Positions 1-10,934 are shown, numbered from the stretch's first letter. The stretch: DNA of 64,000 nucleotides from an uncultured Eubacteriales bacterium (GCA_900547405.1 URGL01000005.1:16211-80210), one strand, 5' to 3'. Numbers and translations are program-made. Notes: generated by a model not told the origin, from the sequence alone.

Positions 1-844
1 AGCTGCGGAAATTGATCTCCAAAAAATACAGCTCGTCATTTTGTCCCACTAAGAACTCGGCCTCGAAAAGGCCCTCGTAGCCGATTTCCTTCAGCATGGA
101 AAAGATTTTCTCCTCCAGGGCTTTGTTTTCCGAGGGTTTTACCGTCATGTATCTACCGTAGCTGTCCTTGGGAAGATACAGGAAGGAAATCGTCACTGCC
201 ACAGCGCTCCGCTTTCCCTGACAAACGCTGAGACCTTCCAGGGTCATCTCATTTTTCTTGTCCACATACCGCTGCACCAGCACCCTTGGGCAGGACAGGG
301 TCTCGTAGGCCGCTTTCAGTTCCGCCTCACTTCGGCAGATGATCATGCAGTCCTTCCAGTTTTCCACAAAAGAATCCACGGCCTTGGTAATAACCGGATA
401 CTGGATCCCCTCCGGGATCACACCCCGGTCCACCTCCCAGTAGTCAGCCGTTTCCAGCCCGTGCTTCTGGGCCAGACGGATAATATTGGCCTTGCCCATA
501 TACTCAGAGAGCCGCCCGGCCTGACCGGCACTATTGAAATAGTAGTAAGGGCTCAACTCGTCATAGTGGGCATCCAGCACCTGGGTGATCTCGTCGGCGG
601 TGGAGAATAGAAAGCTCTTCCGATCTTTGTCGGCATACTTATGGAGCAACAGCTCCAGTCCCTCCTCCACCGTATCCACCACATGGCAGGTCCTCCAGTA
701 CCTGCACTTGGAGGCAATGGGCACCTGCGCTTTCAGGATAATTCCGATGGGAGCAATTCCATTTTCTCCCAAAGTCCTGGCAAGGCCCAGGGGGTTGCCA
801 TGCTCCGTGCCGAAGATGAGAAAGGTTTGATTTTTTCCTTCCAT
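1..844 (-). CDS. ATP-grasp domain protein, 3' end cut by window edge
   Basis: The frame opens at an ATG at 844 and runs off the window without a stop, giving 281 residues. The last visible part has the ATP-grasp metal/ATP-binding signature (LYFLEINFR near residue 273) after a stretch typical of the nucleotide-binding subdomain. The N-terminus (FLIFGTEHGNPLGLARTLG) resembles carboxylate-amine ligases of the D-aspartate ligase type. Such enzymes join a carboxylate to an amine through an acyl-phosphate; the substrate cannot be read from the sequence. It starts 4 nt after the clpE-like stop, so the two are probably co-transcribed. A 13-base match to the universal Illumina adapter at 614-626 lies in an unbroken frame and looks coincidental. 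Confidence 0.8.
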   Translation of the reverse strand, partial: MEGKNQTFLIFGTEHGNPLGLARTLGENGIAPIGIILKAQVPIASKCRYWRTCHVVDTVEEGLELLLHKYADKDRKSFLFSTADEITQVLDAHYDELSPYYYFNSAGQAGRLSEYMGKANIIRLAQKHGLETADYWEVDRGVIPEGIQYPVITKAVDSFVENWKDCMIICRSEAELKAAYETLSCPRVLVQRYVDKKNEMTLEGLSVCQGKRSAVAVTISFLYLPKDSYGRYMTVKPSENKALEEKIFSMLKEIGYEGLFEAEFLVGQNDELYFLEINFRS

Positions 845-848
845 GCCG

Positions 849-3131
<2,283 letters not shown>

Positions 3132-3211
3132 AGCCGTCAACTCCTTCAAAGGCGGCTCTTCTGCCGCCCTGGCTCTCCGCAAACCGCAGAAAACCATTTT
3201 GTTTTCTAAAG

Positions 3212-3220
3212 AGTATAGCA
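3212..3220 (-). promoter_or_regulatory. Extended -10 promoter of the clpE-like gene
   Basis: The minus strand reads TGCTATACT, an extended -10 element about 80 nt upstream of the clpE-like start. No good -35 is present at 17 bp, as is common for extended -10 promoters. Confidence 0.5.
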
Positions 3221-3267
3221 CACATTTCGGAAAAAAGGGAAAACAAATTATTAACGAGACACACAGG

Positions 3268-3296
3268 GCCGGAAAGCACTCGCTTCCCGGCCCCAG
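3268..3296 (-). terminator. Hairpin after queT
   Basis: GGGCCGGGAAGC and GCTTTCCGGCCC-type arms surround a GAGT loop right behind the queT stop. The following minus-strand bases are only moderately T-rich, so termination may be partial. Confidence 0.5.
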
Positions 3297-3299
3297 GCA

Positions 3300-3806
3300 T
3301 CAAGCAGCCACCATATTTTTTTGGAGTCCTCTGTGCTTCACCGCCAGATACAGCATGGTTCCCAGCACCATCACCACGGCGAGCTCCCCCAGTGCCACAT
3401 ACACCGCATTGATGACAAAGCCGCCGCCAATGTACTGGGTCAGCTCCCAGCCAACGAGGAACGCATTGGTAATGGCCGGCATGGTGAGTCCCAGCACCGG
3501 CAGCTTGCCCAGGAGGACATTCCGGGTTTTCCACATGCCCCAGGCCGCCAGGAAGGTTGCCAGGGTGCCCACCACAAAGTCCAGGGGCAAAGTTGCGGAG
3601 TAGGTCAGGTTAAAGAGCAGGCAGCCAATACTCAGGCCGGGGATAGCGGCAGGGGTGAAGAAGGCCAGCACGGTCATAGCCTCGGAAATGCGCATCTGGA
3701 TGGCCCAGGTTGTGGTGCCGGGAAGCAGAAAATTCTGCATATGGGTCAGCACAGCGTAGAGGGCGGCAATGACAGCCGCCTGAGTCAGGTAACGGGTCTT
3801 GTTCAT
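3300..3806 (-). CDS. queT: QueT family (DUF988) queuosine-precursor ECF transporter S component
   Basis: A 168-residue, almost wholly hydrophobic protein with five or six membrane segments. It has the family's typical opening (LTQAAVIAALYAVLT) and the motif IQMRISEAMTVLAFF followed by IPGLSIGC. QueT proteins are substrate-binding subunits of energy-coupling-factor transporters thought to import a queuosine precursor such as preQ1 or queuine; no EcfA/EcfT genes lie here, so a shared ECF module elsewhere is expected. The ATG at 3806 follows AAGGAG; the upstream in-frame ATG at 3860 lies in the leader. The leader carries a compact pseudoknot-like element and a terminator hairpin, which fits control by a preQ1 riboswitch. 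Confidence 0.85.
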   Translation of the reverse strand: MNKTRYLTQAAVIAALYAVLTHMQNFLLPGTTTWAIQMRISEAMTVLAFFTPAAIPGLSIGCLLFNLTYSATLPLDFVVGTLATFLAAWGMWKTRNVLLGKLPVLGLTMPAITNAFLVGWELTQYIGGGFVINAVYVALGELAVVMVLGTMLYLAVKHRGLQKNMVAA

Positions 3807-3860
3807 GTTTCTTTCTCCTTTGGGATATAAAAAGTGGGCGGACAGACCACCCACACGCAC

Positions 3861-3892
3861 AACAAAGAAAATGGACGCAAAGACGCGCCCAT
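3861..3892 (-). terminator. Leader terminator hairpin before queT
   Basis: On the minus strand ATGGGCGC and GCGTCCAT arms close a short loop and are followed by TTTTCTTT. Lying between the candidate riboswitch and the ribosome binding site, it would serve as an attenuator. Confidence 0.55.
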
Positions 3893-3921
3893 CATAAGAA
3901 ACACAGGAAAAACCCCGTGAA

Positions 3922-3970
3922 AATCCTAGTTTTGTTTACCGACAGGATGGTTACGAACTGTCCTATGCAA
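3922..3970 (-). promoter_or_regulatory. Candidate preQ1 riboswitch
   Basis: The minus strand shows a 5-bp stem GACAG/CTGTC closing a loop that begins TTC, then an A-rich tail ending ACTA. This is the layout of the class I preQ1 aptamer (short stem, TTC loop, A-rich strand). Its place ahead of a queT gene supports the call. The loop does not match the consensus well, so class III or a non-aptamer structure remains possible. Confidence 0.45.
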
Positions 3971-4007
3971 TTGTGGATATGATACCCGAAAGGAAGTCAT
4001 TTGTCAA

Positions 4008-4043
4008 GGAAAAATTCTCTCTCCGGGAATTCCGGAGAGAGAA
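4008..4043 (-). terminator. Rho-independent terminator after the M18 aminopeptidase
   Basis: TTCTCTCTCCGG / CCCGGAGAGAGAA arms are followed by a T-run on the minus strand, just beyond the stop codon at 4050. Confidence 0.8.
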
Positions 4044-4049
4044 AACAAA

Positions 4050-5435
4050 TCAAGCCAGATAAATCGCCCGGCAAGCCAGCATGGTCTCGTAGCAGTCCAG
4101 TTTGCTGACCAGCTCCAGGGGGGCGTGCATGGACAGAACGGGGACACCGGCATCTACTGTGACGATGTTCCGGTTGGCCATGTAGGCCGCCACAGTGCCG
4201 CCGCCGCCCTGGTCAACTTTGCCCAGGGTAGCGATCTGCCACTTCACGCCCGCGGCATCCAGGGTGGAGCGAACATGCTGCATGGCCTCGGCAGAGGCAT
4301 CAGAAGCGCCGGATTTCCCCCTGGCACCGGTGTACTTGCAGATGGACACACCGTAGTTCAGGGCGCTGTTGTTCCGGCGGTCACAGGTCTCTGCAAAATT
4401 GGGGTCAAAGGCGTTGGACACGTCGGCGGACAGGCAGAAGGAGTTGGCGAAGCACTGGCTCAGCTTCACTCCCTGGCCATCGCAGAGAATCTCCATAAAA
4501 TACTCAAAGGCATGGCTCTGCATACCGCTGATGCCTACGGAGCCGATCTCCTCTTTGTCCGCCAGAATGCACACGGCAGTGTGCTTGGGAGTGGGCAGGT
4601 CCAGGATGGACTCCAGCTCGGCGTAGGCGCAGGCCCGATCGTCGTGGCCATAGGCACCCAGCAGACTCCGGTCCAGGCCCACCTCCCGACACTTGCCGGC
4701 GGGAACCACAGTCAGCTCCGCAGTGCGGAAGTCTCCCTCCACCATGCCGTACTTCTCGTTGAGCAGCCGCATGATGTTCAGCTTCACCAGGTCACTGCCC
4801 TCCCCTTCCAGGGGCTCGGTGCCAAGGATCACGTTCAGCTGCTCGCCGGTGATGCCCTCGGCCAGGGTCTTCTTCATCTGGTCGGCGGCCAGGTGGATCA
4901 GCAGATCGGAGACCACCAGGATGGGGTCATTCTCATCTTCGCCGATGGTCACGGTAACCTCGCTGCCGTCTTTTTTACACACCACGCCGTGGATGGCCAG
5001 GGGCACACAGGCCCACTGGTACTTCTTGATGCCGCCATAGTAGTGGGTCTTGAAGTAGGCGATTTCGGAATCTTCGTAGAGGGGCTGGGGCTTCAGGTCC
5101 AGCCGGGGAGAGTCCACATGGGCGGCGCAGATGTTGGCGCCCTCGCTCATAGGCTCCGTGCCGATGACTGCGATCAGGAAGCTCTTGCCCCGGTTGTTCA
5201 TGTAGATCTTATCCCCGGGCTTGACCTCCATGCCGGGGACGGCGGGCTTGAAGCCGTGGGCCTCGGCGGCCTTGGTTGCCCAGGCAGTGGCCTCCCGCTC
5301 GGTCTTGCAGGCATTCATAAAGGCTGCGTAGCGCTTGCAATATTCGTTCATAGCCTCCCGCTTTTCGGGAGTGTATTCGCTGTAGCCGTTCTTGGGGGCG
5401 TACAGCAGGGATTCGCGCAGTTCGTCTGTGGTCAT
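4050..5435 (-). CDS. apeA: M18 family aminopeptidase
   Basis: A 461-residue cytosolic zinc aminopeptidase. Visible family landmarks are AAHVDSPRLDLK (metal-binding His and Asp), the DKEEIGSVG stretch with the catalytic and metal-binding glutamates, YGHDDRACAYAELE, and a C-terminal SMHAPLELVSKLD with the last histidine ligand. Family members remove N-terminal residues, often acidic ones, from peptides. The ATG at 5435 has AGGAGG six bases upstream, so a longer frame reaching back into coaE is rejected. It sits 14 nt downstream of coaE and is probably co-transcribed with it. Confidence 0.92.
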   Translation of the reverse strand: MTTDELRESLLYAPKNGYSEYTPEKREAMNEYCKRYAAFMNACKTEREATAWATKAAEAHGFKPAVPGMEVKPGDKIYMNNRGKSFLIAVIGTEPMSEGANICAAHVDSPRLDLKPQPLYEDSEIAYFKTHYYGGIKKYQWACVPLAIHGVVCKKDGSEVTVTIGEDENDPILVVSDLLIHLAADQMKKTLAEGITGEQLNVILGTEPLEGEGSDLVKLNIMRLLNEKYGMVEGDFRTAELTVVPAGKCREVGLDRSLLGAYGHDDRACAYAELESILDLPTPKHTAVCILADKEEIGSVGISGMQSHAFEYFMEILCDGQGVKLSQCFANSFCLSADVSNAFDPNFAETCDRRNNSALNYGVSICKYTGARGKSGASDASAEAMQHVRSTLDAAGVKWQIATLGKVDQGGGGTVAAYMANRNIVTVDAGVPVLSMHAPLELVSKLDCYETMLACRAIYLA

Positions 5436-5449
5436 GGTGTTCCTCCTAG

Positions 5450-6034
5450 TTATTTTGATCGGATACCCAATGTATCCAAAAATGCTCCGCATTTTCTCTG
5501 AAATTCCTGAGCCGTGCCATCGTTGGTAAGGACGAAGTCCACCCGGTCCCGGAACCAGCCTTCCTCGTGCTGGGCGGCGATCCGGCTTCTTGCGTAGCTT
5601 TCCGAGATTTGGTCCCGGAGCATCAGCCGCCGGATCCGAGCTTCCACTGGAGCCGTTACCGCCACGGTCCTGTCGCAAAGCTCCGCCAGCCCGCCTTCAA
5701 AGAGGGCAATGGCATCAATTGCGGCCAGCTCCGGCTGTTTTCTTTTCAGCTGCCCCAGAACCTCCGCCTTTACCGCCTGATGGGTGATGGCGTTCAGGTC
5801 CAGCAGGGCCTTTTCATCGGCAAAGACCAGCTTCCCCAGCTTTTTCAGGACCAGGTTCTCTCCTTCCATGGCCTCCGGAAACCGGGCGGCAATGGAAGTA
5901 AGCATCTGCCTGTCTTCCTTCACAAGCCGATGGTAGACGGCATCACAGTCCAGGACCAGGCCTCCCCGCTCTTCTATGCAATGGAGCAACGTGGTCTTTC
6001 CGCAGCCGGTGCCGCCGGTAATGCCCAGGATCAT
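5450..6034 (-). CDS. coaE: Dephospho-CoA kinase
   Basis: A 194-residue P-loop kinase that phosphorylates the 3'-hydroxyl of dephospho-CoA in the last step of coenzyme A synthesis. Walker A is GGTGCGKTT at residues 7-15, followed by LDCDAVYHRLV, the conserved acid in the CoA-binding region. The length is normal. Its start overlaps the stop of the upstream tsaC-like gene by 4 nt, a sign of translational coupling. Confidence 0.93.
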   Translation of the reverse strand: MILGITGGTGCGKTTLLHCIEERGGLVLDCDAVYHRLVKEDRQMLTSIAARFPEAMEGENLVLKKLGKLVFADEKALLDLNAITHQAVKAEVLGQLKRKQPELAAIDAIALFEGGLAELCDRTVAVTAPVEARIRRLMLRDQISESYARSRIAAQHEEGWFRDRVDFVLTNDGTAQEFQRKCGAFLDTLGIRSK

Positions 6035-7065
6035 GCTTCTGCCTCCGCATCCACGATGTGGAAGGCAGCTGCTTTTTTCAGCCGGTTTTGCACGGCATAG
6101 GCTACACCGCCGCCTACGGGGCAGCGGGCATAAACCTGGTGGATAGAGGGGTCATCCAAAACCCGCAGAGCGGAGAAGAGGCCGGCACTGAGGGTGTTTA
6201 CGTCCGATTCCTTGCCATAGGCCAGGGGGTTCAGCCCCCCATACAGGGGCAGCTCCTCCTCGAAGCACAGCACCCGGTCACCCGGGGCAAAATGGGCATG
6301 GATGTACTGGGCAGCCTTCTCCCGGCTCCCTGCTACAATGACCACAGGCTCTGCCGGAGCATAATGCCGGTATTTCATGCCGGGGGCCTTCACCACCGCG
6401 TCCTTGTCGATCTGGGCAGTGACGGCCTTGTCGATAACCAGATCCCCCAGGACCTGGGTCAATTGCTCCGGGGTGATGCCGCCGGGGCGCAGAAGCCGGG
6501 GCCGGTCCTCAGTCAGGTCCACAATGGTAGACTCTACCCCCACCCGGCAAGGTCCGCCGTCCACAATGGCATCAATGCGGCCGTCGTGGTCATGGCGCAC
6601 GTGCTCCGCCGTGGTAGTGGAGGGCTTGCCGGAAATGTTGGCAGAGGGGGCCGCAATGGGCACACCGGAAAGGGCAATGATCTTTCTCGTCACATCACTG
6701 TCCGGGCAGCGGACGGCAACGGTATTCAGCCCTGCCGTAGTCCGCTTGGGCACAATGTCCTTCACGGGCAGCACCATAGTCAGTGGGCCGGGCCAGAACT
6801 TTTCTGCCAGCAGGTAGGCGCTCTTGGGAATATCGTGGCAGAATCGTTCCATTTCCCTGGGCTCCGCCACATGGAGGATCAGGGGGTTGTCCTGGGGGCG
6901 GCCCTTGGCCTCAAATATTTTGGCAACAGCATTTTCATCCAGGCCGTTGGCTCCCAGGCCGTAGACAGTCTCCGTGGGGATGGCCACCAGGCCCCCATTG
7001 CGAATGATCGCGGCGGCAATTTCCGGGGTCTCGGCGGCGTTTGCGTCTAAGAATAAGGTTTCCAT
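6031..7065 (-). CDS. ywlC: L-threonylcarbamoyladenylate synthase (Sua5/YwlC type)
   Basis: A 344-residue protein with an N-terminal YrdC domain (IPTETVYGLG near 31-40, KGRPQDNPLILHV near 55-67, SANISGKPSTT) and a C-terminal Sua5 extension. It makes threonylcarbamoyl-AMP from threonine, bicarbonate and ATP for the t6A modification at position 37 of ANN-decoding tRNAs. The full two-domain Sua5 form is present, not the short TsaC form. A GAGGTAGAG site precedes the ATG. Confidence 0.93.
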   Translation of the reverse strand: METLFLDANAAETPEIAAAIIRNGGLVAIPTETVYGLGANGLDENAVAKIFEAKGRPQDNPLILHVAEPREMERFCHDIPKSAYLLAEKFWPGPLTMVLPVKDIVPKRTTAGLNTVAVRCPDSDVTRKIIALSGVPIAAPSANISGKPSTTTAEHVRHDHDGRIDAIVDGGPCRVGVESTIVDLTEDRPRLLRPGGITPEQLTQVLGDLVIDKAVTAQIDKDAVVKAPGMKYRHYAPAEPVVIVAGSREKAAQYIHAHFAPGDRVLCFEEELPLYGGLNPLAYGKESDVNTLSAGLFSALRVLDDPSIHQVYARCPVGGGVAYAVQNRLKKAAAFHIVDAEAEA

Positions 7066-7082
7066 ATCTCTACCTCACTGTC

Positions 7083-7124
7083 AAAAAAGGGAGAAAACCC
7101 CTTTTCGGCGTTTTCTCCCTTCTT
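7083..7124 (-). terminator. Rho-independent terminator after tpiA
   Basis: On the minus strand AAGGGAGAAAAC pairs with GTTTTCTCCCTT, followed by a run of T. It lies right after the tpiA stop and separates it from the next operon. Confidence 0.85.
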
Positions 7125-7135
7125 GAAAGCGAAAA

Positions 7136-7912
7136 TTATTCGTTGGGCTGGTTGGCTGCCTCGATGATCTTCACAAACTTCTCGGGCACCAGGGAAGCGC
7201 CGCCGATCAGGCCGCCGTCGATGTCGGGCTGAGCCAGCAGTTCAAAAGCGTTCTTGTCGTTCATGGAGCCGCCGTAGAGGATGGAGATGGCGCGGGCATT
7301 CTTGGAGGAGTAGAGCTTGCGGACCGCGGTACGGATGCTCTCGCAGACTTCCTCAGCCTGCTCGGGAGTAGCGGTGCGGCCGGTGCCGATGGCCCAGATG
7401 GGCTCGTAGGCAATGATGACCTTGCGGATCTTGTCCTCGGGGACACCAGCCAGACCCAGCTTGATCTGCATGGTGATCCACTCAGTGGTAATGCCGGACT
7501 CTCTCTGCTCCAGAGTCTCGCCGCAGCACATAATGGGGGTCAGGCCGGCATCCAGAGCGGCCTGAACCTTGGCATTGACATCGGCATCGGTCTCGCCCAT
7601 GGCGCGGCGCTCGGAGTGGCCGATAATGACGTACTTGCAGCCGGCATCTACCAGCATGTTGGTAGCGATCTCACCGGTGTAGGCACCGGAGGCGTTGGCA
7701 TTGCAGTTCTCAGCGCCAATGCCAATGCGGGTCTCACGGACGGCACGGACAGCGGCGGGAATGTCCACAGCGGGAACGCACAGAGCCACATCGCACCAAC
7801 GGCCCTTGGGCATGATGGCCTTCAGCTGGGTCATGAACTCCTTGGTCTCGGAGGGGGTCTTGTTCATCTTCCAGTTACCGGCGATGACAGTCTTGCGATA
7901 CTTTCTATTCAT
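7136..7912 (-). CDS. tpiA: Triose-phosphate isomerase
   Basis: A 258-residue TIM barrel that interconverts dihydroxyacetone phosphate and glyceraldehyde 3-phosphate. GNWKMNK (catalytic Asn and Lys), IIGHSERR (catalytic His), AYEPIWAIGTG (catalytic Glu and mobile loop) and LYGGSM (phosphate-binding) are all intact. An AAGGAG site precedes the ATG. It follows pgk by 128 nt, a gap holding one GC-rich hairpin, so the pair is likely a glycolytic operon with possible uncoupling; no gapA is in the window. Confidence 0.97.
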   Translation of the reverse strand: MNRKYRKTVIAGNWKMNKTPSETKEFMTQLKAIMPKGRWCDVALCVPAVDIPAAVRAVRETRIGIGAENCNANASGAYTGEIATNMLVDAGCKYVIIGHSERRAMGETDADVNAKVQAALDAGLTPIMCCGETLEQRESGITTEWITMQIKLGLAGVPEDKIRKVIIAYEPIWAIGTGRTATPEQAEEVCESIRTAVRKLYSSKNARAISILYGGSMNDKNAFELLAQPDIDGGLIGGASLVPEKFVKIIEAANQPNE

Positions 7913-7995
7913 TGTTGATTTCTCCTTGTTGCTTATATGGCTACACTCTATGAAGAATGTAATCTACGAAGTCATGTAAAATGCGCACGGGGATA

Positions 7996-8025
7996 CCGCG
8001 AAGGGTCCATCTGGCCCCTTCGCGG
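7996..8025 (-). repeat. Inverted repeat between pgk and tpiA
   Basis: Ten-base arms (CCGCGAAGGG / CCCTTCGCGG) enclose a 10-nt loop just after the pgk stop. There is no T-run on the minus strand, so it may stabilise or process the pgk 3' end more than terminate. Confidence 0.5.
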
Positions 8026-8040
8026 CACCGCAAAAGGGTC

Positions 8041-9240
8041 TTACTTATCTTCCAGGCAGGCGATGCCGGGCAGCTCCAGGCCTTCCAGGAACTCCAGGGA
8101 AGCGCCGCCGCCGGTGGAAATGTGGGTGATCTTGTCAGCAAAGCCCAGCTGCTCGCAGGCAGCAGCACTGTCGCCGCCGCCGACAATGGTCACGGCAGTG
8201 GAGTCGGCCAGAGCCTGAGCCACGGCGATGGTGCCCTTGGCCAGGGTGGGATTCTCAAACACACCCATAGGTCCGTTCCAGACAACGGTCTTGGCGGACT
8301 TCACAGCCTCGGCAAAGAGAGCCTGGCTCTTCTCGCCAATGTCCAGACCCATCTTGTCAGCGGGAATGGCATCGGCAGCAACGGTTTCCACTTCGATCTC
8401 AGCGTCGATGGGGTTGGGGAAAGAAGCGGCAACCACAGCATCCACAGGCAGCAGGAGCTTGACGCCCTTGGCCTCGGCCTTGGCCATCATTTCCTTGCAG
8501 TAGTCGATCTTCTCGGAGTCCACCAGAGACTTACCGATGTTGTAGCCCTTGGCGGCCAGGAAGGTGAAGGCCATGCCGCCGCCGATGATCAGGGTGTCCA
8601 CCTTCTCCAGAAGGTTATTGATGACATTCAGCTTATCGGAAACCTTGGCACCGCCCAGGATGGCGACAAAGGGACGCTCAGGATCGGCCAGAGCCTTGCC
8701 CATGATGGAAACTTCCTTCTGGACCAGGTAGCCGCAGACGGCAGGCAGATAGTCGGCCACACCGGCGGTAGAGGAGTGGGCACGGTGGGCGGTGCCGAAG
8801 GCATCGTTCACAAAGAGATCAGCCATGGAAGCCAGAGCCTTGCTCAGCTCGGGATCGTTCTTGGTCTCGCCCTTCTCAAAGCGGGTATTCTCCAGCAGCA
8901 TCACTTCGCCGTCCTTCAGGGCAGCGGCCTTGGCCTTGGCATCCTCGCCGACTACGTCCTTCGCCATGATGACGGGCTTGCCCAGCAGCTCGGAGATGCG
9001 ATCGGCAACTACCTGCAGGCTGAGCTCAGGCTTCCACTCACCCTTGGGCTTACCCATGTGGGAGCAGAGAATGACCTTGGCGTTGTGGTCCACCAGATAC
9101 TTGATGGTGGGCATAGCAGCCACGATCCGCTTGTCGGAAGTGATCTTACCGTTCTTGGTGGGGACATTGAAGTCGCAGCGGCACAGGACCCGCTTACCGG
9201 CTACGTTGACATCCTCAATGGACTTTTTATTGTAGTTCAT
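8041..9240 (-). CDS. pgk: Phosphoglycerate kinase
   Basis: A 399-residue two-domain glycolytic kinase that makes ATP from 1,3-bisphosphoglycerate. N-terminal substrate motifs RCDFNVP, SHMGKPKGE and LLENTRF are present, with LGGAKVSDK, VVWNGPMGVFE and the glycine-rich GGGDSAAA of the nucleotide site towards the C-terminus. The length is standard. It lies 15 nt after trmL and ahead of tpiA. Confidence 0.97.
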   Translation of the reverse strand: MNYNKKSIEDVNVAGKRVLCRCDFNVPTKNGKITSDKRIVAAMPTIKYLVDHNAKVILCSHMGKPKGEWKPELSLQVVADRISELLGKPVIMAKDVVGEDAKAKAAALKDGEVMLLENTRFEKGETKNDPELSKALASMADLFVNDAFGTAHRAHSSTAGVADYLPAVCGYLVQKEVSIMGKALADPERPFVAILGGAKVSDKLNVINNLLEKVDTLIIGGGMAFTFLAAKGYNIGKSLVDSEKIDYCKEMMAKAEAKGVKLLLPVDAVVAASFPNPIDAEIEVETVAADAIPADKMGLDIGEKSQALFAEAVKSAKTVVWNGPMGVFENPTLAKGTIAVAQALADSTAVTIVGGGDSAAACEQLGFADKITHISTGGGASLEFLEGLELPGIACLEDK

Positions 9241-9255
9241 AATGACTCCTCCAAA

Positions 9256-9753
9256 TTACCGGGATATTTCCCGCATTTTTCCAAAATCCTTAAGATGTGG
9301 GAAGGATAACTGCCGCAGCGCCTCGAAAACCGTCACCGCCACCGCGTTGCTAAGATTCAGACTTCTGGCCTCTTCCCGCATGGGAATGCGCACGCAGCTG
9401 TCCAGATGGGCCTTCAGGAACTCCTCAGGCAATCCCTTTGTCTCTTTCCCGAAGAGAAGATAGGCTCCATCGTGATATTCCGCCTCGGTATAGCACCGGG
9501 GGGCCTTGGTGGACAGGCACCACATTTCCTTCACGTCGTTTCTGGCAAAGAAATCCTGGATATTTTCATAATCCAGCACCTCTACCAGGTTCCAGTAGTC
9601 CAGCCCCGCACGCTTGACAGCCTTTTCGGAAATGTCAAAGCCCAGGGGGCGGATCAAATGCAGCCGGCAGCCGGTGGCCGCGCAGGTTCTGGCAATGTTG
9701 CCGCAGTTCTGTGGAATTTCCGGCTCCACCAGCACAACGTTCAGCATTCCCAT
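9256..9753 (-). CDS. trmL: tRNA (cytidine/uridine-34-2'-O)-methyltransferase
   Basis: A 165-residue SPOUT (trefoil-knot) methyltransferase. MLNVVLVEPEIPQNCGNIARTC, LLFGKETKGLP and RSLNLSNAVAV are the three SAM-binding motifs of the TrmL subgroup, which methylates the ribose of the wobble base of certain leucine tRNAs. The protein is the short form with no extra RNA-binding domain. The ATG two codons further in (9747) is an equally plausible start. It is first gene of trmL-pgk-tpiA. Confidence 0.92.
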   Translation of the reverse strand: MGMLNVVLVEPEIPQNCGNIARTCAATGCRLHLIRPLGFDISEKAVKRAGLDYWNLVEVLDYENIQDFFARNDVKEMWCLSTKAPRCYTEAEYHDGAYLLFGKETKGLPEEFLKAHLDSCVRIPMREEARSLNLSNAVAVTVFEALRQLSFPHLKDFGKMREISR

Positions 9754-9806
9754 TCCCCACTTTCCAAAAGCACTTACGGACCGGTTTCCCTTTCCATACA
9801 GCCCCT

Positions 9807-9835
9807 ATTGTAAGATAATTTCTCCCTAAAATCAA
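9807..9835 (-). promoter_or_regulatory. Promoter of trmL-pgk-tpiA
   Basis: TTGATT and TACAAT separated by 17 bp on the minus strand, about 55 nt upstream of trmL. The 9754-10076 gap otherwise holds AT-rich sequence and a copy of the dispersed repeat. Confidence 0.7.
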
Positions 9836-10009
9836 TGAGAAAATCGAAAATTTTCAGAATTTTTTCTACCTTGCCCAGAAACTTCTTTTTCGCCGCCGAT
9901 TTCTTGTGAACTTTGCTCTGATTCAATGGATTCTCCAGGCTTTTCTTTGTATATTCCGGCAATTCTCCCTTGTTATCCCCGTTTTCCGCCCGGAAGAGTG
10001 GGATAGGAA

Positions 10010-10076
10010 AAGCCCTCTCCTACCAGGAGAGGGCCAATGCCTTGGCGGCAGGGCGAAGCCCTGCCGGACGAGGGGA
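10010..10076 (-). repeat. Dispersed composite repeat, copy 1
   Basis: Read on the minus strand: GGACGAGGGGAT-side sequence, a GGCAGGGC/GCCCTGCC hairpin, then CCCTCTCC...GGAGAGGG followed by CTTTT. It begins right behind the lipoprotein stop codon and its last hairpin plus T-run can serve as that gene's terminator. Confidence 0.75.
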
Positions 10077-10934
10077 TCACCCCACCGCGTCTTCCAGCTC
10101 GCCGTCCGTTTCCGTCCAGCTGGCAGCCTCGGCGGTCAGGGTCCGGCCGTCGGAGAGGCGGACGGAAAGCAGCAGACGCAGGGTGCCGCCATCGTCCAGG
10201 TCCGGCAGGGACAAGGTCACATCCTGGGCAGAACCTACAAAGCTGCCCTCTGTCTCTCCTTCATCCAGTTCCACAGGAATCTCCGACAGTGTCTCATCCC
10301 CCAGAAGCCACAGAAGCTTGGCCTCTTCCACCGTCGAGGGTGTTCCGTCCTGGGTCAGCAGCGGAGCCTGGACGGCAGCGGTGACATCCAGAGTGATCCG
10401 GTCCTTGTCGATCTTCGGGTCCAGGGCCAGGGCGCTGGCGTAGCTTTTCAGGCTGCTGGCCAGATAGGTGAGCTTCGGCAGCACCGGATTATCCGGAGTG
10501 GTCAGAGCCGTCTGGTCCATAGTCCCCTCGGCGGAGGTCAGGACGCAATAGTAGCCGTAGCCATCCTGGGGAGGCAGGGTCAGGCTGGCCCGGAAGAGCT
10601 CCCCATCCCAATCGGCGGGGATCCTGGCCTCTTCCTGCCCCTCCCGGGACACCACCAGCTCTGCCTTCTGGCCCTCCTCGTGAGCCGAGGGCCGGGCGGT
10701 AAAGACAATGGAGGCGGGTTCCCCTTCCCCAGCCCCCCGAGCTTCCAGAGTCCAGCTCTCCAAGCGGGTATTTTTCAGCTGATTCAGCTGGGCTTGCAAA
10801 GATTCTACCTGGGCCTGGAGGCTGTTGTTTTCCTCCCGAAGCCGCAGGATCTCCGCTTCATAGTCCTTGGTATTTCCGCCGCAGCCCGTCAGGAGCAGAC
10901 TCAGCAGCAGGAAAATCGGTACCCATCGTTTCAT
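10077..10934 (-). CDS. Lipoprotein with N-terminal coiled coil
   Basis: A 285-residue protein with a lipoprotein signal peptide: KR, a hydrophobic run and the lipobox LLTGC with cysteine near residue 18. Residues 25-55 (EILRLREENNSLQAQVESL) form a heptad coiled coil. The rest is acidic and beta-rich, with no domain I recognise. It is expected on the outer face of the membrane. It ends directly at repeat copy 1. Function unknown. Confidence 0.8.
   Translation of the reverse strand: MKRWVPIFLLLSLLLTGCGGNTKDYEAEILRLREENNSLQAQVESLQAQLNQLKNTRLESWTLEARGAGEGEPASIVFTARPSAHEEGQKAELVVSREGQEEARIPADWDGELFRASLTLPPQDGYGYYCVLTSAEGTMDQTALTTPDNPVLPKLTYLASSLKSYASALALDPKIDKDRITLDVTAAVQAPLLTQDGTPSTVEEAKLLWLLGDETLSEIPVELDEGETEGSFVGSAQDVTLSLPDLDDGGTLRLLLSVRLSDGRTLTAEAASWTETDGELEDAVG

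Noticed and set aside
614..626. Exact 13-base match to the universal Illumina adapter end (GCTCTTCCGATCT)
   Set aside because: The ATP-grasp reading frame is unbroken through it and the bases on both sides do not continue the adapter. Unlike the 33217 case there is no duplication, so chance similarity is more likely.
9774..9962. A 62-codon minus-strand frame upstream of trmL
   Set aside because: No ribosome binding site, low-complexity lysine-rich composition, and it overlaps the trmL promoter.
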